Assembly: GCA_017607445.1 (NCBI GenBank)
Contig: JAEVHH010000006.1
Coordinates: 1,240,001 to 1,304,000 of the forward strand
Origin: Histoplasma ohiense
Lineage: Eukaryota; Ascomycota; Eurotiomycetes; Onygenales; Ajellomycetaceae
Length of the DNA stretch: 64,000 bases
Direction of reading: 5' to 3'
Of the stretch, positions 22,557 to 35,223 are shown piece after piece. The notes below the pieces were generated by a model. It was not told the origin of the DNA. It worked only from the letters and a program-made list of their open reading frames with translations, and did no database searches. Every line of letters starts with the position of its first letter. Within the stretch, counting starts at the first letter, position 1. Position numbers and translations under genes: made by a program.

Positions 22557-23108
22557 TCATTCATGAGGTGCTAGTCTGATGAGCTGTGTTAACTGAGTTG
22601 ATTGAGTGGATGATATAGATATCATCACTGTGATCATTGATACTGACTGTGCTGACAGTGATTGCTGCTTCTGAGCATCTCTGTGGCATCTGTTGCCAAG
22701 ACAGTGAATAGCTGCTAGCTTCTTTTGAGTTAGACATCTGAGAATGTCATTCATGCATCTGAGTGCAGCAGAGCAGTGCTGATGCTCAGCTGAGTAAAGT
22801 TGACAGCAGTTGATATATCATGATGCTCTCTTGCACTTCACATCTGTTGATCTCTTGTGCTGACTTGTGAGCTTGCTGCAGTTGAAGCATCTCATCAGTC
22901 ATGCACACTTTGATGAGTGGCAGTATCTCTGGCATTCTGAGTCATATCTCACTGTCAGTGGCCTTTTCTCAATGAGTCTGACCCTCTCACTAGCATTGAA
23001 GAGTGAGAAGCCTTTCACTGAGATGAGGAAGAAGACAATTCATGTAATCTTCCTCATCTTGGGGTTCACTCCATGTCGCGAGGGTCGACAGCTCACTGGT
23101 TTTACCAG
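22557..23108 (-). pseudogene. LINE ORF1, C-terminal part (zinc knuckles)
   Basis: Open sequence runs from the element's 5' edge (VKPVSC near 23100) to a cysteine-rich region: CFNCSKLTSQHKRSTDVKC followed by CC..YS..HQHCSAALRC (about 22880-22720). This is the spaced CCHC array of Tad-type ORF1 nucleic-acid-binding proteins. The N-terminal domain is missing through 5' truncation. The last ~35 bp at 23074-23108 keep several CpG (GTCGCGAGGGTCGAC), absent elsewhere in the element. Confidence 0.78.
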
Positions 23109-23119
23109 GTAAGAATAAG

Positions 23120-23156
23120 TGAAGATAATAAGGAAATAATAAACAAGTGCATTACA
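23120..23156 (-). repeat. A2 3' LTR, second part
   Basis: This is the remaining 37 bp of the LTR (TGAAGATAATAAGG...GTGCATTACA), separated from 17305-17533 by the LINE. The 3' region of A2 starts at 23157. Confidence 0.88.
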
Positions 23157-23513
23157 ATTGCTCTTCTTTTTTATAAGAGCTGCTCTCAGCAATTGTATAG
23201 ATTGCTTGCTAGTAGATAATTGCATTTCTATATTGTAAGTTCCACTTGTTGATAGCAGTATATCGATTGTGTTCTCTAGATAGCTTGTATATGTGTTGTT
23301 ATTGATTTTCTAATGAGATGGAATTGGTGGATTCTTTGGTTGCTAGAGATTGTGTGCAGAGAAGCAAAAAGAATTTCTTTTCTTTTGAAGATTTCTCTTC
23401 TTTTTTAATTTAATCATCATCAACTTCTTGCTCTTCTGTGATTTTTCATCTTCAATCAAAAAATTTTTTTAAATTTTTGTTGATTCTCTCTCTTCCTTCT
23501 CTTTTTTTTTGAA

Positions 23514-24578
23514 ATGAGCTCTTTTGATTACTCTGATTTTAAGTAAGTTGTTCTCTCACTGGCATTTATTGTGTATTATTGCTGGTGTTCCTTGTCAGTG
23601 GTGTTATTAGTGTGATCATATGTGTCACTAGCTTGTTTCTGTATAGCATCATTTGCTGTTCACTTGTTATATTGCTCTAGCTCTAATTATATGATGCACA
23701 ATAGTTGGATTCTGTGTGAACATTGTGTCTCCAAGCTGAGAGATGTTGACTTTTGATGTGTGTTGAGATCAAATGTCTGGAAGTGTTGTGAGATTTGTGT
23801 CTCTGCAGAGAAATTCTGCAAATCTATGAGTATTTTCTTTTTCTTTTTCTTCAAATTTGCTTTTGGATAGATAGTAGTGCTTTTAGCAATGTTGATATAC
23901 TGATAATGATGCTAGATATGTGATACACCTCTTCTGAGGTGCATCATGTGTGGGCAAGTGTTTATTTTTATGAAGGTGGCAGCTGAGGAGAATATGGTCA
24001 ATCACAAAAGTTGTCTTTGTTGTTTAATAAAATGATTGAATGCATCTTGTCTGGCAATGCTGTCTGCTCAGAGCAGAGCAGAGGCAAATGCTCTGTGATC
24101 TCAGTGTCAGATAGCAGCTGAGTCTGCAGAGATGCAGATTATGAAGACAGTGATTGTATCTGTTTCTTTCAGAGTGAATATATTAGAGAAAGAGAAGAAT
24201 GTGGAGAAGGATATGAGAATTTTGAGAGTGGTGAGCTCTGAAAGCTCTGTGATGAAGGGGTTGATTGAGAAGGGATTGGTGGAGGAGAAGTTGACTGAAG
24301 AGTCAATGAAGGAGGTTGTGGAGGCTCTGATAGTGAAGGCAGTGGAATATGAAGGGTATGAGCTCCATGATGTGAAGGTGTGGAAGAAGATCATGGGGGG
24401 AGAGGCCTTTCTTCAGCAGATGTGTCAGTGGGTGGAGGGGTTGATGAAGAAGAATAGAGAGAAGAAAGTAAATGTTCTGTGAAAGAGGCATTTATCAGTG
24501 TCTTTGCACTCAAAATGAAGCCCAGTGCTTAACAAGTATCAGAGGCAGTATAAGAAGAGAGTGGCAGAGAGGGGATGA
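23514..24578 (+). pseudogene. Antisense accessory gene of A2
   Basis: Same gene as at 3555. Exon 1 is 23514-23542 (29 nt). Intron 1 is 23543-23680 (GTAAGT...CTCTAG, 138 nt). Exon 2 is 23681-23829 with motif C-x2-C-x10-C-x9-C-x2-C-x6-C; one Trp codon in the motif is TGG here (VWKCC) but TGA in A3. Intron 2 starts GTATTT at 23830 and contains a long T-rich tract. The last exon is largely open from 24132 for 117 codons, Lys/Glu-rich with heptad-like spacing (EKEKNVEKDMRIL), so it may form a coiled coil. It ends near TGA 24576. It converges on A2 pol, which ends at 24830. Function unknown. Confidence 0.72.
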
Positions 24579-24829
24579 GAGAAAAGATAAAGAAAGAAGA
24601 GAAAGTGAGAGATGAAGAAGATTAAGATGAGAATGAATGAACTGAAGATCTTTAAACTTTTCTTAGAACTCATTTTCTTTGTCTTTTTCTTGCTTGTATT
24701 TTTTATCTTTTGTATTTATTATACCCAAATTGAATTTCTCTCTTTTTTCCTTTTCTCTGATAAAATTCTTCTAAAAAAATACATTTGATTGAAGTTTGAA
24801 TGAGATTTGTACTTCTAGTATTTTTCAAT

Positions 24830-27800
24830 TTAAGATTTGTGCTTCTGATGTCTTTCAACTTGATGTTTGCACTTTTGATGTTTGAGAGTATGTTGATTTT
24901 GTATTTGTTGTTCATTTTCTTGTTCAAGAAAGATTTTGAATGTCTGAGTGTTCAATATGTTTTCTTTCAGTTTTCATATATCATCACTAGAATCTCAATC
25001 TGTTCATCTCACAAGATATTCTGAAGATTTGTTTTTTCATTGTTGTTTTTCAAAAATTTCTTCAACTTGATATTCTTCTTCTTCATCAACAAATTTCAGT
25101 CCTGGTTTCAGTAGAGCTCCATTTCTGTGATTGTATAGCTTCAATAAAGATACATGGAATACAGAATGAATGCTTCTATATAAAGATGACAGTTCTAGTT
25201 TGTACACTTGTTTTTCAATGATATTCAGAATCTTGAAGAATTCAATATATTTATGATTGAGTTTGCAAACCAGATGCAGCAATTGAAGATTTTTTGCATT
25301 GAGCATGATATAGTCATCTATTTTAAATTGTTGAAGCTTATGTTTTGCATCATAATAGATTTTCTGTGCTTGTTGTGCCTTTTGTAGATTCTCAATAAGC
25401 TTGTAGCATGTTTTCTTGATATGTTTCATGCAGCTAGCAGTATATATGATGACTGATTGTGATGATTTGCTGACATTAATTTTCAAATCAGATTGATATC
25501 CCATTAGAGCTTCCGCGGGTGCCATTCCAGTAGAGACATGTTGAGAGATATTGTAAACAAACTGTGTCAGTGATAGCCAGTATACTCAGTCATCTTGATG
25601 ATAGTTGATAAAGCATTGAAGATAATGTTTCAAGATTTGATTTTGTCATTTCATTTGACCATCTGTTTGAGAGTGAAAGGCTGTTGAAAGTTTCCAGTGT
25701 GTGTCTAGCATATAACAAAAGATGGATCAATAATGGCTTGTAAATAGCAAACCTCAATCAGATATATGGTTTTTGGGTACTCTGTAAATTGTATAGAACT
25801 TGATATAAACAATTTCCACTAGTTCATTGACTGTAATGTTTTTGATGCAAGGAATATAGATTGTAAACTTGGTATATATATTCACAATCACTAAAATTGC
25901 ATTATAGATTTGATGGAGAAATGTAGAGACTGACAAGTCTGTAATAAAATTTATAGTAATAAACTCAAAAGAATTTGATGATAAGAGAATTGTACTCAAT
26001 TCTTCATATTGTCTGTGCTGTTTTGACTTTACTCTTTGACAAGTATCATAAGTGAATATATAATCTTTGATATCTCTGAATAGCTCATGTCAATAGTATT
26101 TGTTCTGAATGCTGTCTATAAACTTTTTTATATCAAAGTAACCTCTCTGCAGATCATCATGATTTGCACTGATAATTTCATCAATGAATGTCTTTTGTTG
26201 AGAGATATACACACAATCATCAGTATGCAATATATCATTCTCAGAAATTGTTTATAGTATATTTTCAGCAACAGTTATACTCTTCTCTTTTATCTTCTCT
26301 TTTTACTCAGCAGCAAAAGAATCAATCTTCTGTGTTTTACTCAGAAATGAGATGAAGAATTCAGACATTTCTGTGTATGCTGAGTTCTCAAGAATAGTCT
26401 TATTGACTGCAATCTGAGGTATATATTGCTCAATACACAACAGAGGAGAAGAGTTTACACAAGAAATAGAAGATATTGATGTATGAAGCACTTTTCACTC
26501 ATTGAAAGAAGCATTTTGCTCATTAGAAATCTGTGCACAGACTACATTAGAAGAAATATTATTTTGAAAAAAAGTATCAGTTTTTCAATCTAGTCTAACT
26601 CCATGTTTCAGCTTCTGTTGCAGAGTAGATAATATAGTTTAATCATTATAGATCTCACTGTAGTCTGTATGATGACTGAGCTCATCAGCTGAATTCTTTG
26701 ATTCAGAGTGATGCAGTAATATAAAATCATAAGCAGATAAAGCTTTCACTCATCTGATCTGACATCTGTTCAGTTTCTTAGTCATTATAAAGTACTGCAG
26801 ATTGACATGATCAGATCAGACTTGAATTGAATACTGATTTCTCTTCAGATAGTGTCTTCAATTTTTAAATACTGCTACAATAGTCAAGAGTTCTTTATCA
26901 TGAGTATCATAATATGTTTCCACATCAATCAACTTTCTTAATCAGAAGACAACTGAGTGTCAGTGCTCATCATTCTGCAACTGTGACAGAATAGCAGCAA
27001 CTGCAAAAGTGAATGCATCAGATTTGATCTGAATACATTGAGCTGAGTCAAAATGAGCTAATAGAGAAGCATATATAAAGCATGATTTGAGCTCATCAAA
27101 AACATTTTGAGCATCTTCTGTTCATATAAAAGTGACTTTTCTTTCTCTCTTCTTGCTCTCTTTTATAAGTTCAAATAATGGAGCTGCAATAGAGGAGAAA
27201 GATTTAATAAATTGCTGATAGAAATTAGCAAAGCTCAAGAAGAATTGAACCTCTTTAATTGATTTAAATGTAGATCATTTCACAATAGTGGAGACTTTGT
27301 CTGACTTCATCTCAATATCATTTGTATCTATAACAAACCTCAGAAATGAGATTTTGTTCATTTCAAATTCACACTTAGAGAGTTTTGCAAATAGATTTGC
27401 ATGTTTGAGATATTCTAGCATCTTAATAACATACACTTTATGTTTCTGCTTTGAATTGAAGAATATGAGAATGTTGTCCAAATAGACAATGCAACATATA
27501 TTCAACAAATCAGACAGAGCATTGTTAATATATGTTTGAAATATTGCTGAAGCATTAGCTAGTTCAAATGGCATAACTATATATTCAAAATGTTTATATC
27601 TCATTCTAAAAGCTGTCTTTCAATGGTCTTTTGCTGCTATAAGTATGTGGTGGTAGGCATCTCAAAGATTCAGCTTAGTGAATACTTTGACTTTTGAAAG
27701 TTTATCAAATAATTCACTTATTAGAGGTAGAGAGTATTGATTCTTGATGATAATTCAATTTAATCCTCAATAGTCTACACAAAGACAGAGTCCATCATCT

Positions 27801-27861
27801 TTTTTTGAGGACAAAAAGAATCAGTGTATCAGTCAGACTACTGAACAATTGTATCCACTCT
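24830..27861 (-). pseudogene. A2 pol, C-terminal two thirds (RT to chromodomain)
   Basis: RT begins at the A3 insertion point (27861). The active site reads YLDN (27473-27484), with the second Asp codon AAC. RNase H is about 27150-26700 and integrase about 26300-25300. The end of integrase and the chromodomain are in an open run at 25525-25037 (HSVFHVSLLKLY, EEEYQVEEIF). The frame continues through the 30-bp repeat region to a TAA at 24830, 14 bp beyond where A1 and A3 stop in alignment terms plus the repeat units. The upstream part of pol continues at 35224. Confidence 0.87.
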
Positions 27862-28124
27862 TGTGAGATGTAGTGACAGTGTGAAGAGTAACAGTAGAAG
27901 ATAGTTTATAGCGTAGCGGAGATAATAGTAATATATTGTAAAGTGTAGTATAGTAGTGTAACGTAGTGTAGCTAATTGCTAAGGAAGAAAAGAAAGAGAA
28001 AGAAGATGTGTGAAATACATACATCAATATATATATACATATAGAAATAGCAGTAGCAAGAGTATAATGGAAAGAGATAAGAATAAGTGAAGATAATAAG
28101 GAAATAATAAATGAGTGCATTACA
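27862..28124 (-). repeat. A3 3' LTR (263 bp)
   Basis: TGTGAGATG...GTGCATTACA. CpG survives in the outer 110 bp (tagcgtagcgg near 27910, aacgtag near 27960). In the inner half the site tagCGgtagCGag has become CA/CA. Confidence 0.95.
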
Positions 28125-28491
28125 ATTGTCCCTTTTTTTTATAAGAGCTGCTCTCAGTGATTGTATAGATTGCTTGCTAGTAGATAATTGCATTTCTGTA
28201 TTATAAGTTCTGCTTGTTGATAGCAGTATATCAATCGTGTCCTCTAGATAGCTTGTATATGCGTTGTTATTGATTTTCTAATGAGGTGGAATTGGTGGAT
28301 TCTTTGGTTGCTAGAGGTTGTATGCAGAGAAGCAAAAAGAATTTCTTTCTTCTTGAAGATTTCTCTTCTTTTTTTTTTTTTTAACTTGATCATTATCAAA
28401 GCTTCTTGCTCTTCTGCTGTGATTTCTCATTCTCAAAAATTTTTAAATTTTTTATATCATTGTTTTTTCTTTCTCTCTCTTTTTTATTGAA

Positions 28492-29521
28492 ATGGGCTCT
28501 CTCAGTTATTCTGATTTTAAGTAAGTTGTTTCTTGGGTGCTTATCATGTATTATTGTTGGTGTTTCTTGTCAGTGGTGTTATTAGTGTGGTCATATGTGC
28601 CACTAGCTTGTTTCTGTATAGCATCATTTGCTGTTCACTTGTTATATTGCTCTAGCTCTAATCACATGATGCACAACAGTCAAATTCTGTGTGAATGTTG
28701 TGTCTCAAGACTTGAGAACATCAATTTTTGGTGTGTGTTGAGGTCAAATGTCTGAAAGCATTGTGAGGCTTGTGTCTCTGCAGGAAAATCCTGCAAATCC
28801 ATGAGTAATCCTCTTTAATTCTTATTTTCTTTTTCTTTTTCTTCAAATTTGCTTTTGAATAGTGATATACTGATAATGATGCTAGGTGCATGATACACCT
28901 CTTCTGAGGTGCATCATGCACAGATGAGTGTTTATTTTTGCAGAGATGGTGGCTGAAGAGAACATGACCAGCCACAAAAATCATCTTCATTGTTTGATAA
29001 AATGATTGAACACATCTTGTCTGGCAATGCTGTCTGCTCAGAGCAGAGCAGGGACAAATGCTCTATGATTTCAGCACTGAGCAGCAGCTGAGTCTGCAGA
29101 GATGCAGATTTTGAAGACTGTGATTGTATCTGATTCTTTCAGAGCAGAGATGTTAGAGAAAGAGAAGAATGTGAAGAAGAAGGTTTTGAGAGTGATGAGC
29201 TTCAGAGACTCTGTAATGAAGAAGTTAACTGAGAAGAGGTCAGAGAAGTTGACTGAAGAGTCAACAGAGAAGATTGTGAAGGCAGCAGAATATGAGAGAT
29301 ATGAGTCTCATGATATGAAGGTGTGGGAGAAGATCATGAGAGAAGAGACCTTCCTTCAGCAGATGTGTCAATGAGTGAAAGAGTTGATGAAGAAGAGTAG
29401 AAAGAAGAAAACAAATGTTCTGTGAAAGAGACATTTGCCAGTGTCTTTGCATCTGAAATGGGGCCTGATGCTTCATGAGTACCAGAGGCAGTATAAGAAG
29501 AGGGTGGCAGAGAGGGGATGA
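28492..29521 (+). pseudogene. Antisense accessory gene of A3
   Basis: Exon 1 is 28492-28520 (29 nt, ATGGGCTCT). Intron 1 is 28521-28655 (GTAAGT...CTCTAG, 135 nt). Exon 2 is 28656-28804, with the Cys motif and the intact Trp codon NFWC that is TGA in A1 and A2. Intron 2 starts GTAATC at 28805. The last exon includes a 90-codon open run from 29102 (MQILKTVIVSDSF), again Lys/Glu-rich, and ends near TGA 29519. Donor, acceptor and phase of intron 1 are conserved in all three A copies although each is broken by different stops. That implies the gene was functional when the family was active. Confidence 0.72.
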
Positions 29522-29862
29522 AAGAGATGATGAAGAAAGAAATGAAAGTGAGAGATGAAGAAGATTAAAATGAGAATAAATGAATTAAGAGTCTTTAGAC
29601 TTTTCTTAGAATCTGTTTTCTTTGTCTTTTTCTTGTCTGTATTTTTTATTTTTTTATATTTATTATACCCAAATTGAATTTTTTTCTTTTTCTCTTTTCT
29701 CTGATAAAATTCTTCTAAAAAATGCATTTGATTGAAGTTTGAGTGAGATTTGCACTTCTAGCATTTTTCAATTTAGAATTTGCACTTCTGACATCTTTCA
29801 ACTTGATGTTCATGCTTTTGATGTTTGGGAGTATGTTGATTTTGTATTTGTCATTCATTTTC

Positions 29863-32800
29863 TTATTTGAGAAAGATTTCAAATGTCTGAATGTTTAATA
29901 TATTTTCTTTCAGTTCTCATGTATCATCACTAGAACTCCAATCTGTTCATCTCACAAGATATTTCAGAGGTTTGTTTTTTCATTGTCATTTTTCAAAAAT
30001 TTTCTCAACTTGATATTCTTCTTTACTGTCAACAAGTTCTGATTCTGATTCTGATAGAGCTCCATTTCTGCAGTTGTATGGCTTCAATAAAGATATGTAG
30101 AATACAGAATGAATGCTTCTATATGAAGATAGCAGTTCTAGTTTGTATGCTTGTTTTTCAATGATATTCAGAATCTTGAAGGGTTCAACATATTTATGAT
30201 CAAGTTTGCAAACTGAATGCAGTAATCAGAGATTTTTTGCATTGAGTATGATATAATCATCTATTTTAAATTGTTGAGGTTTATGTTTTGCATTATAATA
30301 GGTTTTCTGTGCTTGTTGCATCTTTTGTAGATTCTCAATAAGCTTATGATGTGTTTTCTCAATATGTTTCATGCGGCTAGCAGCATGTATGGCGACTGAT
30401 TGTGATGATTTGCTGATATTAATTTTCAAATCAGATCAATATCCCATTAAGACTTTTGTGAGTGTCATTTCAGTAGAGACATGTTGAGAGATGTTGTAAA
30501 CAAACTGCATCAGCAGTAGTCAGTGTGCTCAGTCATCTTGATGATAGTTGATAAAGTATCAAAGATAATGTTTCAAGATTTGATTTTGTCATTTCATTTG
30601 ATCATCTGTTTGAGAGTGAAAGGCTGTTGAAAGTTTTCAGTGTGTGCCTAGCATATAACAAAAGATGAATCAATAATGGCTTGTAAACAGCAAATCTTGA
30701 TTGAATATATGATTTTTGAATACTCTGTAAATTGTATAGAACTTGGTATAAACAATTTCCACTAGTTTGTTGACAGTAATGTTTTTGATGCAAGGAATAT
30801 AGATTGTAAACTTGGTATATATATCCACAATCACTAAAATTGCATTATAGATTTGATGAAGGAATGTAGAAGCTGGCAAGTCTGTAATAAAATTCATAGT
30901 AATGAACTCAAAAGAATTTGATGATAAGAGAATTGTATTCAATTCTTTATATTGTCTGTGTTGTTTTGGCTTTACTCTTTGACAAGTATCATAAATGGAT
31001 ATATAATCTTTGATATCTCTGACTAGCTCATGTCAATAGTATTTATTCTGAATGCTGTCTATAAACTTTTTTATATCAAAGTAATCCCTCTGCAGATCAT
31101 CATGGTTTGCACTGATAATTTCATCAATGAGTGTCTTTTGTTGAGAGACATACACATGATCATCAGCATGCAATATATCATTCTCAGAAATTGTCTATAG
31201 TATATTTTCAGTAACAGTCATATTCTTCTCTTTTATCTTCTCTCTTTGCTCAGCAGCAAAAGAATCAATCTTCTGTGCTTTACTCAGAAATGAGATGAAG
31301 GATTCAGATATTTCTGTATATACTGAGTTCTTAAGAATAGTCTTATTGACTGCAATCTGGGGCATATATTGCTCAACACACAATGAAGAGGAAGAGTTTA
31401 TATAAGAGATAGAAGACATCAATGTATAAAACACTTTTCACTCATTAAAAGAAATATTTTACTCATTAGAGATTCATGCACAGACTACATCAGAAGAAAT
31501 ATCATTTTGAAAAAAAGTATCAGTTTTTCAGTCTAGTCTAACTCCATGTTTCAGCTTCTGTTGCAGGGTAGATAATATAGTTTGATCATTATAGACCTCA
31601 CTGTAGTCTGTGTGATGACTGAGCCCATCAGCTGAATTCTTTGATTCAGAGTGGTGCAGTAATACAAAATCATAAGCAGATAAAGCTTCCACTCATCTAA
31701 TTTGATATCTGTTCAGTTTCTTAGTTGTCATAAAGTACTGCAGATTGACATAATCAGATCAGACTTGAATTGAATACTGACTTCTCTTCAGATAGTGTCT
31801 TCAATTCTTAAATGCTGTTACAATAGTCAAGAATTCTTTATCATGAGTATCATAACACATTTCTGCATCAATCAACTTTCTTGATCAGAAGACAACTGAA
31901 TGTCAGTGCTCATCATTCTGCAACTGTGACAGAATAGCAGCAACTGCAAAAGTGAATGCATCAGATTTGATCTGAATACATCAAACTGAGTCAAAATAAA
32001 CTAATAGAGAAGCATGTATAAAATGTGATTTGAGCTCATTGAAAGTGCTTTGAGCATTTTCTGTTCATATAAAAATGGCTTTTCTTTTCCTCTTCTTGCT
32101 CTCTTTTGTAAGTTCAAATAATGAGGCTGCAATAGAGGAGAAAGACTTAATAAATCATCAATAGAAATTAGCAAAGCTCAAGAAGAATTGAACCTCTTTA
32201 ATTGATTTAGATGTAGATCATTCCACAATAGTGAAGACTCTGTCTGACTTCATCTCAACATCATTTGTATCTATAACAAACCTCAGAAATGAGATTTTGT
32301 CCACTTCAAATTCACATTTAGAGAGTTTTGCAAATAGATTCACATATTTGAGACATTCTAGCATCTTAGTAACATGCACTTTATGTTTCTGCTTTGAATT
32401 GAAGAATATGAGAATGTCGTCCAAATAGACAACACAACATATATCCAACAAATCAGACAAGACATTGTTAATGTATGCTTGAAATGTCACTGAAGCATTA
32501 GCTAGTTCAAATGGTATAACTATATATTCAAAATGTTCATATCTTGTTCTAAAGACTGTCTTTCAACAGTCTTTTGCTGCTATAAGTATGCAGTGATAGG
32601 CATCTTGAAGGTCCAGCTTAGTGAATATCTTGACTTTTGAAAGTCTATCAAGTAATTCACTTATTAGAGATAGAGGATATCAGTTCTTGATGATGATTCA
32701 ATTTAACCCTCAATAGTCTACACAAAGACAGAGTTCATCATCTTTTTTGAGAATAAAGAGAATCAGTACATCAGTCAGACTACTGAATGATTGTATCCAC

Positions 32801-33500
32801 TCTTTATCTAATGCATTTTTTAAATATTCTCTTAGAGCAGCTAACTCAGTTTCAGAGAGATTGTATATTGACATAAATGAAGATTGTGTATCAGATTTGA
32901 GATCTATGCAGTGTTTCATTTCTTCTGATCTTTTCATGCTTATAGCAGCTTCTTCTGAGAAGATATGTGTGTATGACATGATATAATTGAGTAGACTGAT
33001 CAGCAAGTCTGAATATGCAGCTGAGAATATATGTGAAGCATGTTTTGAGTCTTTTGAACATTCTGTAGATAATACTACAAGCATTTCTACTCTAGCTTCT
33101 GTGAGAACTTCAGCTAGAACATCTTGTTCAGAAATAATTTGAGACTGTTGTTCATTTTCAGAGCTTCTAAAGAAGAATTGTTCATCTGATCAATCTATAA
33201 GAGGATTTGTTTGTCTTAATCAAGGAAATTCTAATACAAGACTGTAGTCCTTCATCTTCATCACATGAAAGAAATGAGATGTCTGCTGTGCATTACTCTT
33301 GTGATCAGTGACAGTAGTTGCAATGTTATACTCTTCAAAGAAGCATATTATGCATTCATCAATCAATTTGATCATTTTGATTTTGCAGTGAGCAGCTTCT
33401 AGATTGTGATTCTTTGCTCAAAATTCATCAACACAGTTCACTTCTGATTCAGAGTCTACTAGTGCAAGCACTTTTTGCAGATTCTTAGATGTAGTGAGTT
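29863..33500 (-). pseudogene. A3 pol
   Basis: Protease has an LVDSESEVN segment near 33460. A 124-codon open stretch covers 33084-32710. RT keeps YLDD (32416-32427, GAC-GAC). RNase H is about 32050-31680, integrase about 31430-30240, and the chromodomain lies around 30080-29940. The pol stop is TAA at 29863-29865. Arg codons in the LN.IIIKN motif are TGA (32698-32700), where A1 has CAA. Pol is -1 relative to gag. Confidence 0.87.
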
Positions 33501-34913
33501 TCACTGTGACAGTGAAGCTTAAGATGTTTTTGCATCAACTTTCTGTGCTTATGACTGTCATTGTGAGCTGAATGATGTGTCTTAAGCATTTTTTGAGTTC
33601 TTTGAGTTCTTCATGTTTTTTGTATCAGATTTTGAGTTGAACTTGGTGTTTTTGAATTTATCTTTGAGTCATTTGAAACATGAATTGATGGTATGTTCTG
33701 ATCACTTGCAATAACAGCAATATTTTGATCAGGTGGAGTCATTGAACTTTGTAGTGTCATTTCATCTGTGTTTGTTTTGTGATCTATTATCAGCATTATT
33801 TTTGTTGTTAAAGCTTTGAATGAGATTTTTGAAATTTGACTTCTCTTTAAGCTTCTTCTGTCTCTCTGACAGATTCGATTCTGCCATTGCAAGTTTATGT
33901 AAAGTGGCATCATAGCTTAACTCTTTCAATTTAATTGCATATTTGTCAAATTCTCAGCAAATGGAAGGTAGAACTTTCATATAGAGGTGTGATTTCCAAT
34001 GATATTCACTATAAGAATGCTGCAGATGCTCTTCAATTGATTGTAAGTGTGAAGCAAATTGTTGAACTGTTTGATCTTCTTGTTGCTCTGTTTTTCAGTA
34101 CTGTCTATCAGCATCTCAGAAACTTCTATCTGAATCAGTGACTTGACATTGCATTCAACTAACAAATTCTTTCCATAGTGGCAAAGTCCACATATTATGT
34201 GTATGTTGATATCAATGTTGTTGCATCTCAACATTGAAATGAGTAACAGCTTCAATGATCTTTCAATGATTGTGTTTGTTGTAGTAATCAAGATCACTGA
34301 CATGAAAAGCAATAGCAGCTATAACAAAGTTTTCAAATTCTTTCATACTTTGATCTCAGAACTTTTCCACATCTCTTCAAGAAGAGTGATCACTCATACT
34401 GAAATCTCAAAATTCTAATTGTCAAAGTTGTATCTGACTATGTCTTCCACTGACAGTAGTCACAGTGCTTTTTACTAAGATGTTGAATACTTGTAGTATG
34501 GCTTCTGATGATCTGAGAATACTTGTGGTGTTATTGCAGTTATCATTCACATTAGTTGCATCTCTACTGTGATTCAGATGTGCTTTTAGTGTATTTTGAG
34601 TGACTGAAATTGTTTCATTCAATTCTTGTAGTAAAGTGTTGCACTGCTGTTGAAGTTCTTGCAATTTTTTCTCAGTCTGTAATTTTTTGATTCTTCTGAT
34701 CACAGCTATCTTCTTGATCTCAATTGCATTGAGATCTTCAGAAGAGGTATTCTCTTCTGAACTATACTCAGAGTTCAATTTCATAGAGAAAGATGATGCT
34801 TGTTGCACACTTTCAGTGACAGAAGTGTGTGTTTTGTGGTTTTCTTTCATAATGTTTGCTGCTTTGAGTTCAGCAGTAGTATGAGTACAGTGGATGCTGT
34901 GGATAGAGATTAT
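33490..34913 (-). pseudogene. A3 gag, start codon lost
   Basis: The start codon position (34911-34913) reads ATA instead of the ATG seen in A1, A2 and A4. The first long open run is 34850-34422 (142 codons) with the acidic Ser-rich part, IRRIKKLQTEKKL and a Gln-rich coiled-coil-like stretch. A CCHC remnant lies near 33700-33735. Several TGA codons break the frame. Confidence 0.82.
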
Positions 34914-34960
34914 AACTATTACTCAATGAATTGTCTCTTGAAGATTGAGCAATTAGAAAC

Positions 34961-35223
34961 TGTGAGGTGTAGTGACAGTGTGAAGAGTAACAGTAGAAGA
35001 TAGTTTATAGTGTAGCAGAGATAATAGTAATATATTGTAAAGTGTAGTATAGTAGTGTAATGTAGTGTAGCTAATTGCTAAGGAAGAAAAGAAAGAGAAA
35101 GAAGATGTGCGAAATACATACATTGATATATATATACATATAGAAATAGTGGTAGTGAGAGTATAATGGAAAGAGGTAAGAATAAGCGAAGATAATAAGA
35201 AAATAATAAACGAGTGCATTACA
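34961..35223 (-). repeat. A3 5' LTR (263 bp)
   Basis: TGTGAGGTG...GTGCATTACA. The outer 40 bp keep aagcgaag and aaacgag. Inside, the tagCGgtagCGag site is TG/TG, the complementary outcome to the CA/CA in the 3' LTR. Confidence 0.95.

Larger units (their letters stand above)
17534..23108 (-). mobile_element. Tad-like LINE, 5'-truncated
   Basis: It is inserted in the A2 3' LTR. The target duplication is (A/G)TAAGAATAAG, left copy ending at 17533 and right copy at 23109-23119. The 3' end on the minus strand is an (ACAA)n tail, seen as TTTGTTTGTTTGTTTGT at 17534-17550. In order on the minus strand it has an ORF1 zinc-knuckle region, endonuclease, RT, RNase H, and a 1.4-kb 3' end with a minisatellite. 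The 5' end (23108) falls inside ORF1 coding sequence, so the copy is 5'-truncated as expected for target-primed reverse transcription. Confidence 0.88.
27862..35223 (-). mobile_element. A3: full-length family A element nested in A2
   Basis: It is bounded by two 263-bp LTRs and a perfect 5-bp target duplication ACTCT (27857-27861 and 35224-35228). Length is 7,362 bp. It inserted into A2 RT in the same orientation. LTR differences are nearly all transitions at former CpG. Confidence 0.95.
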
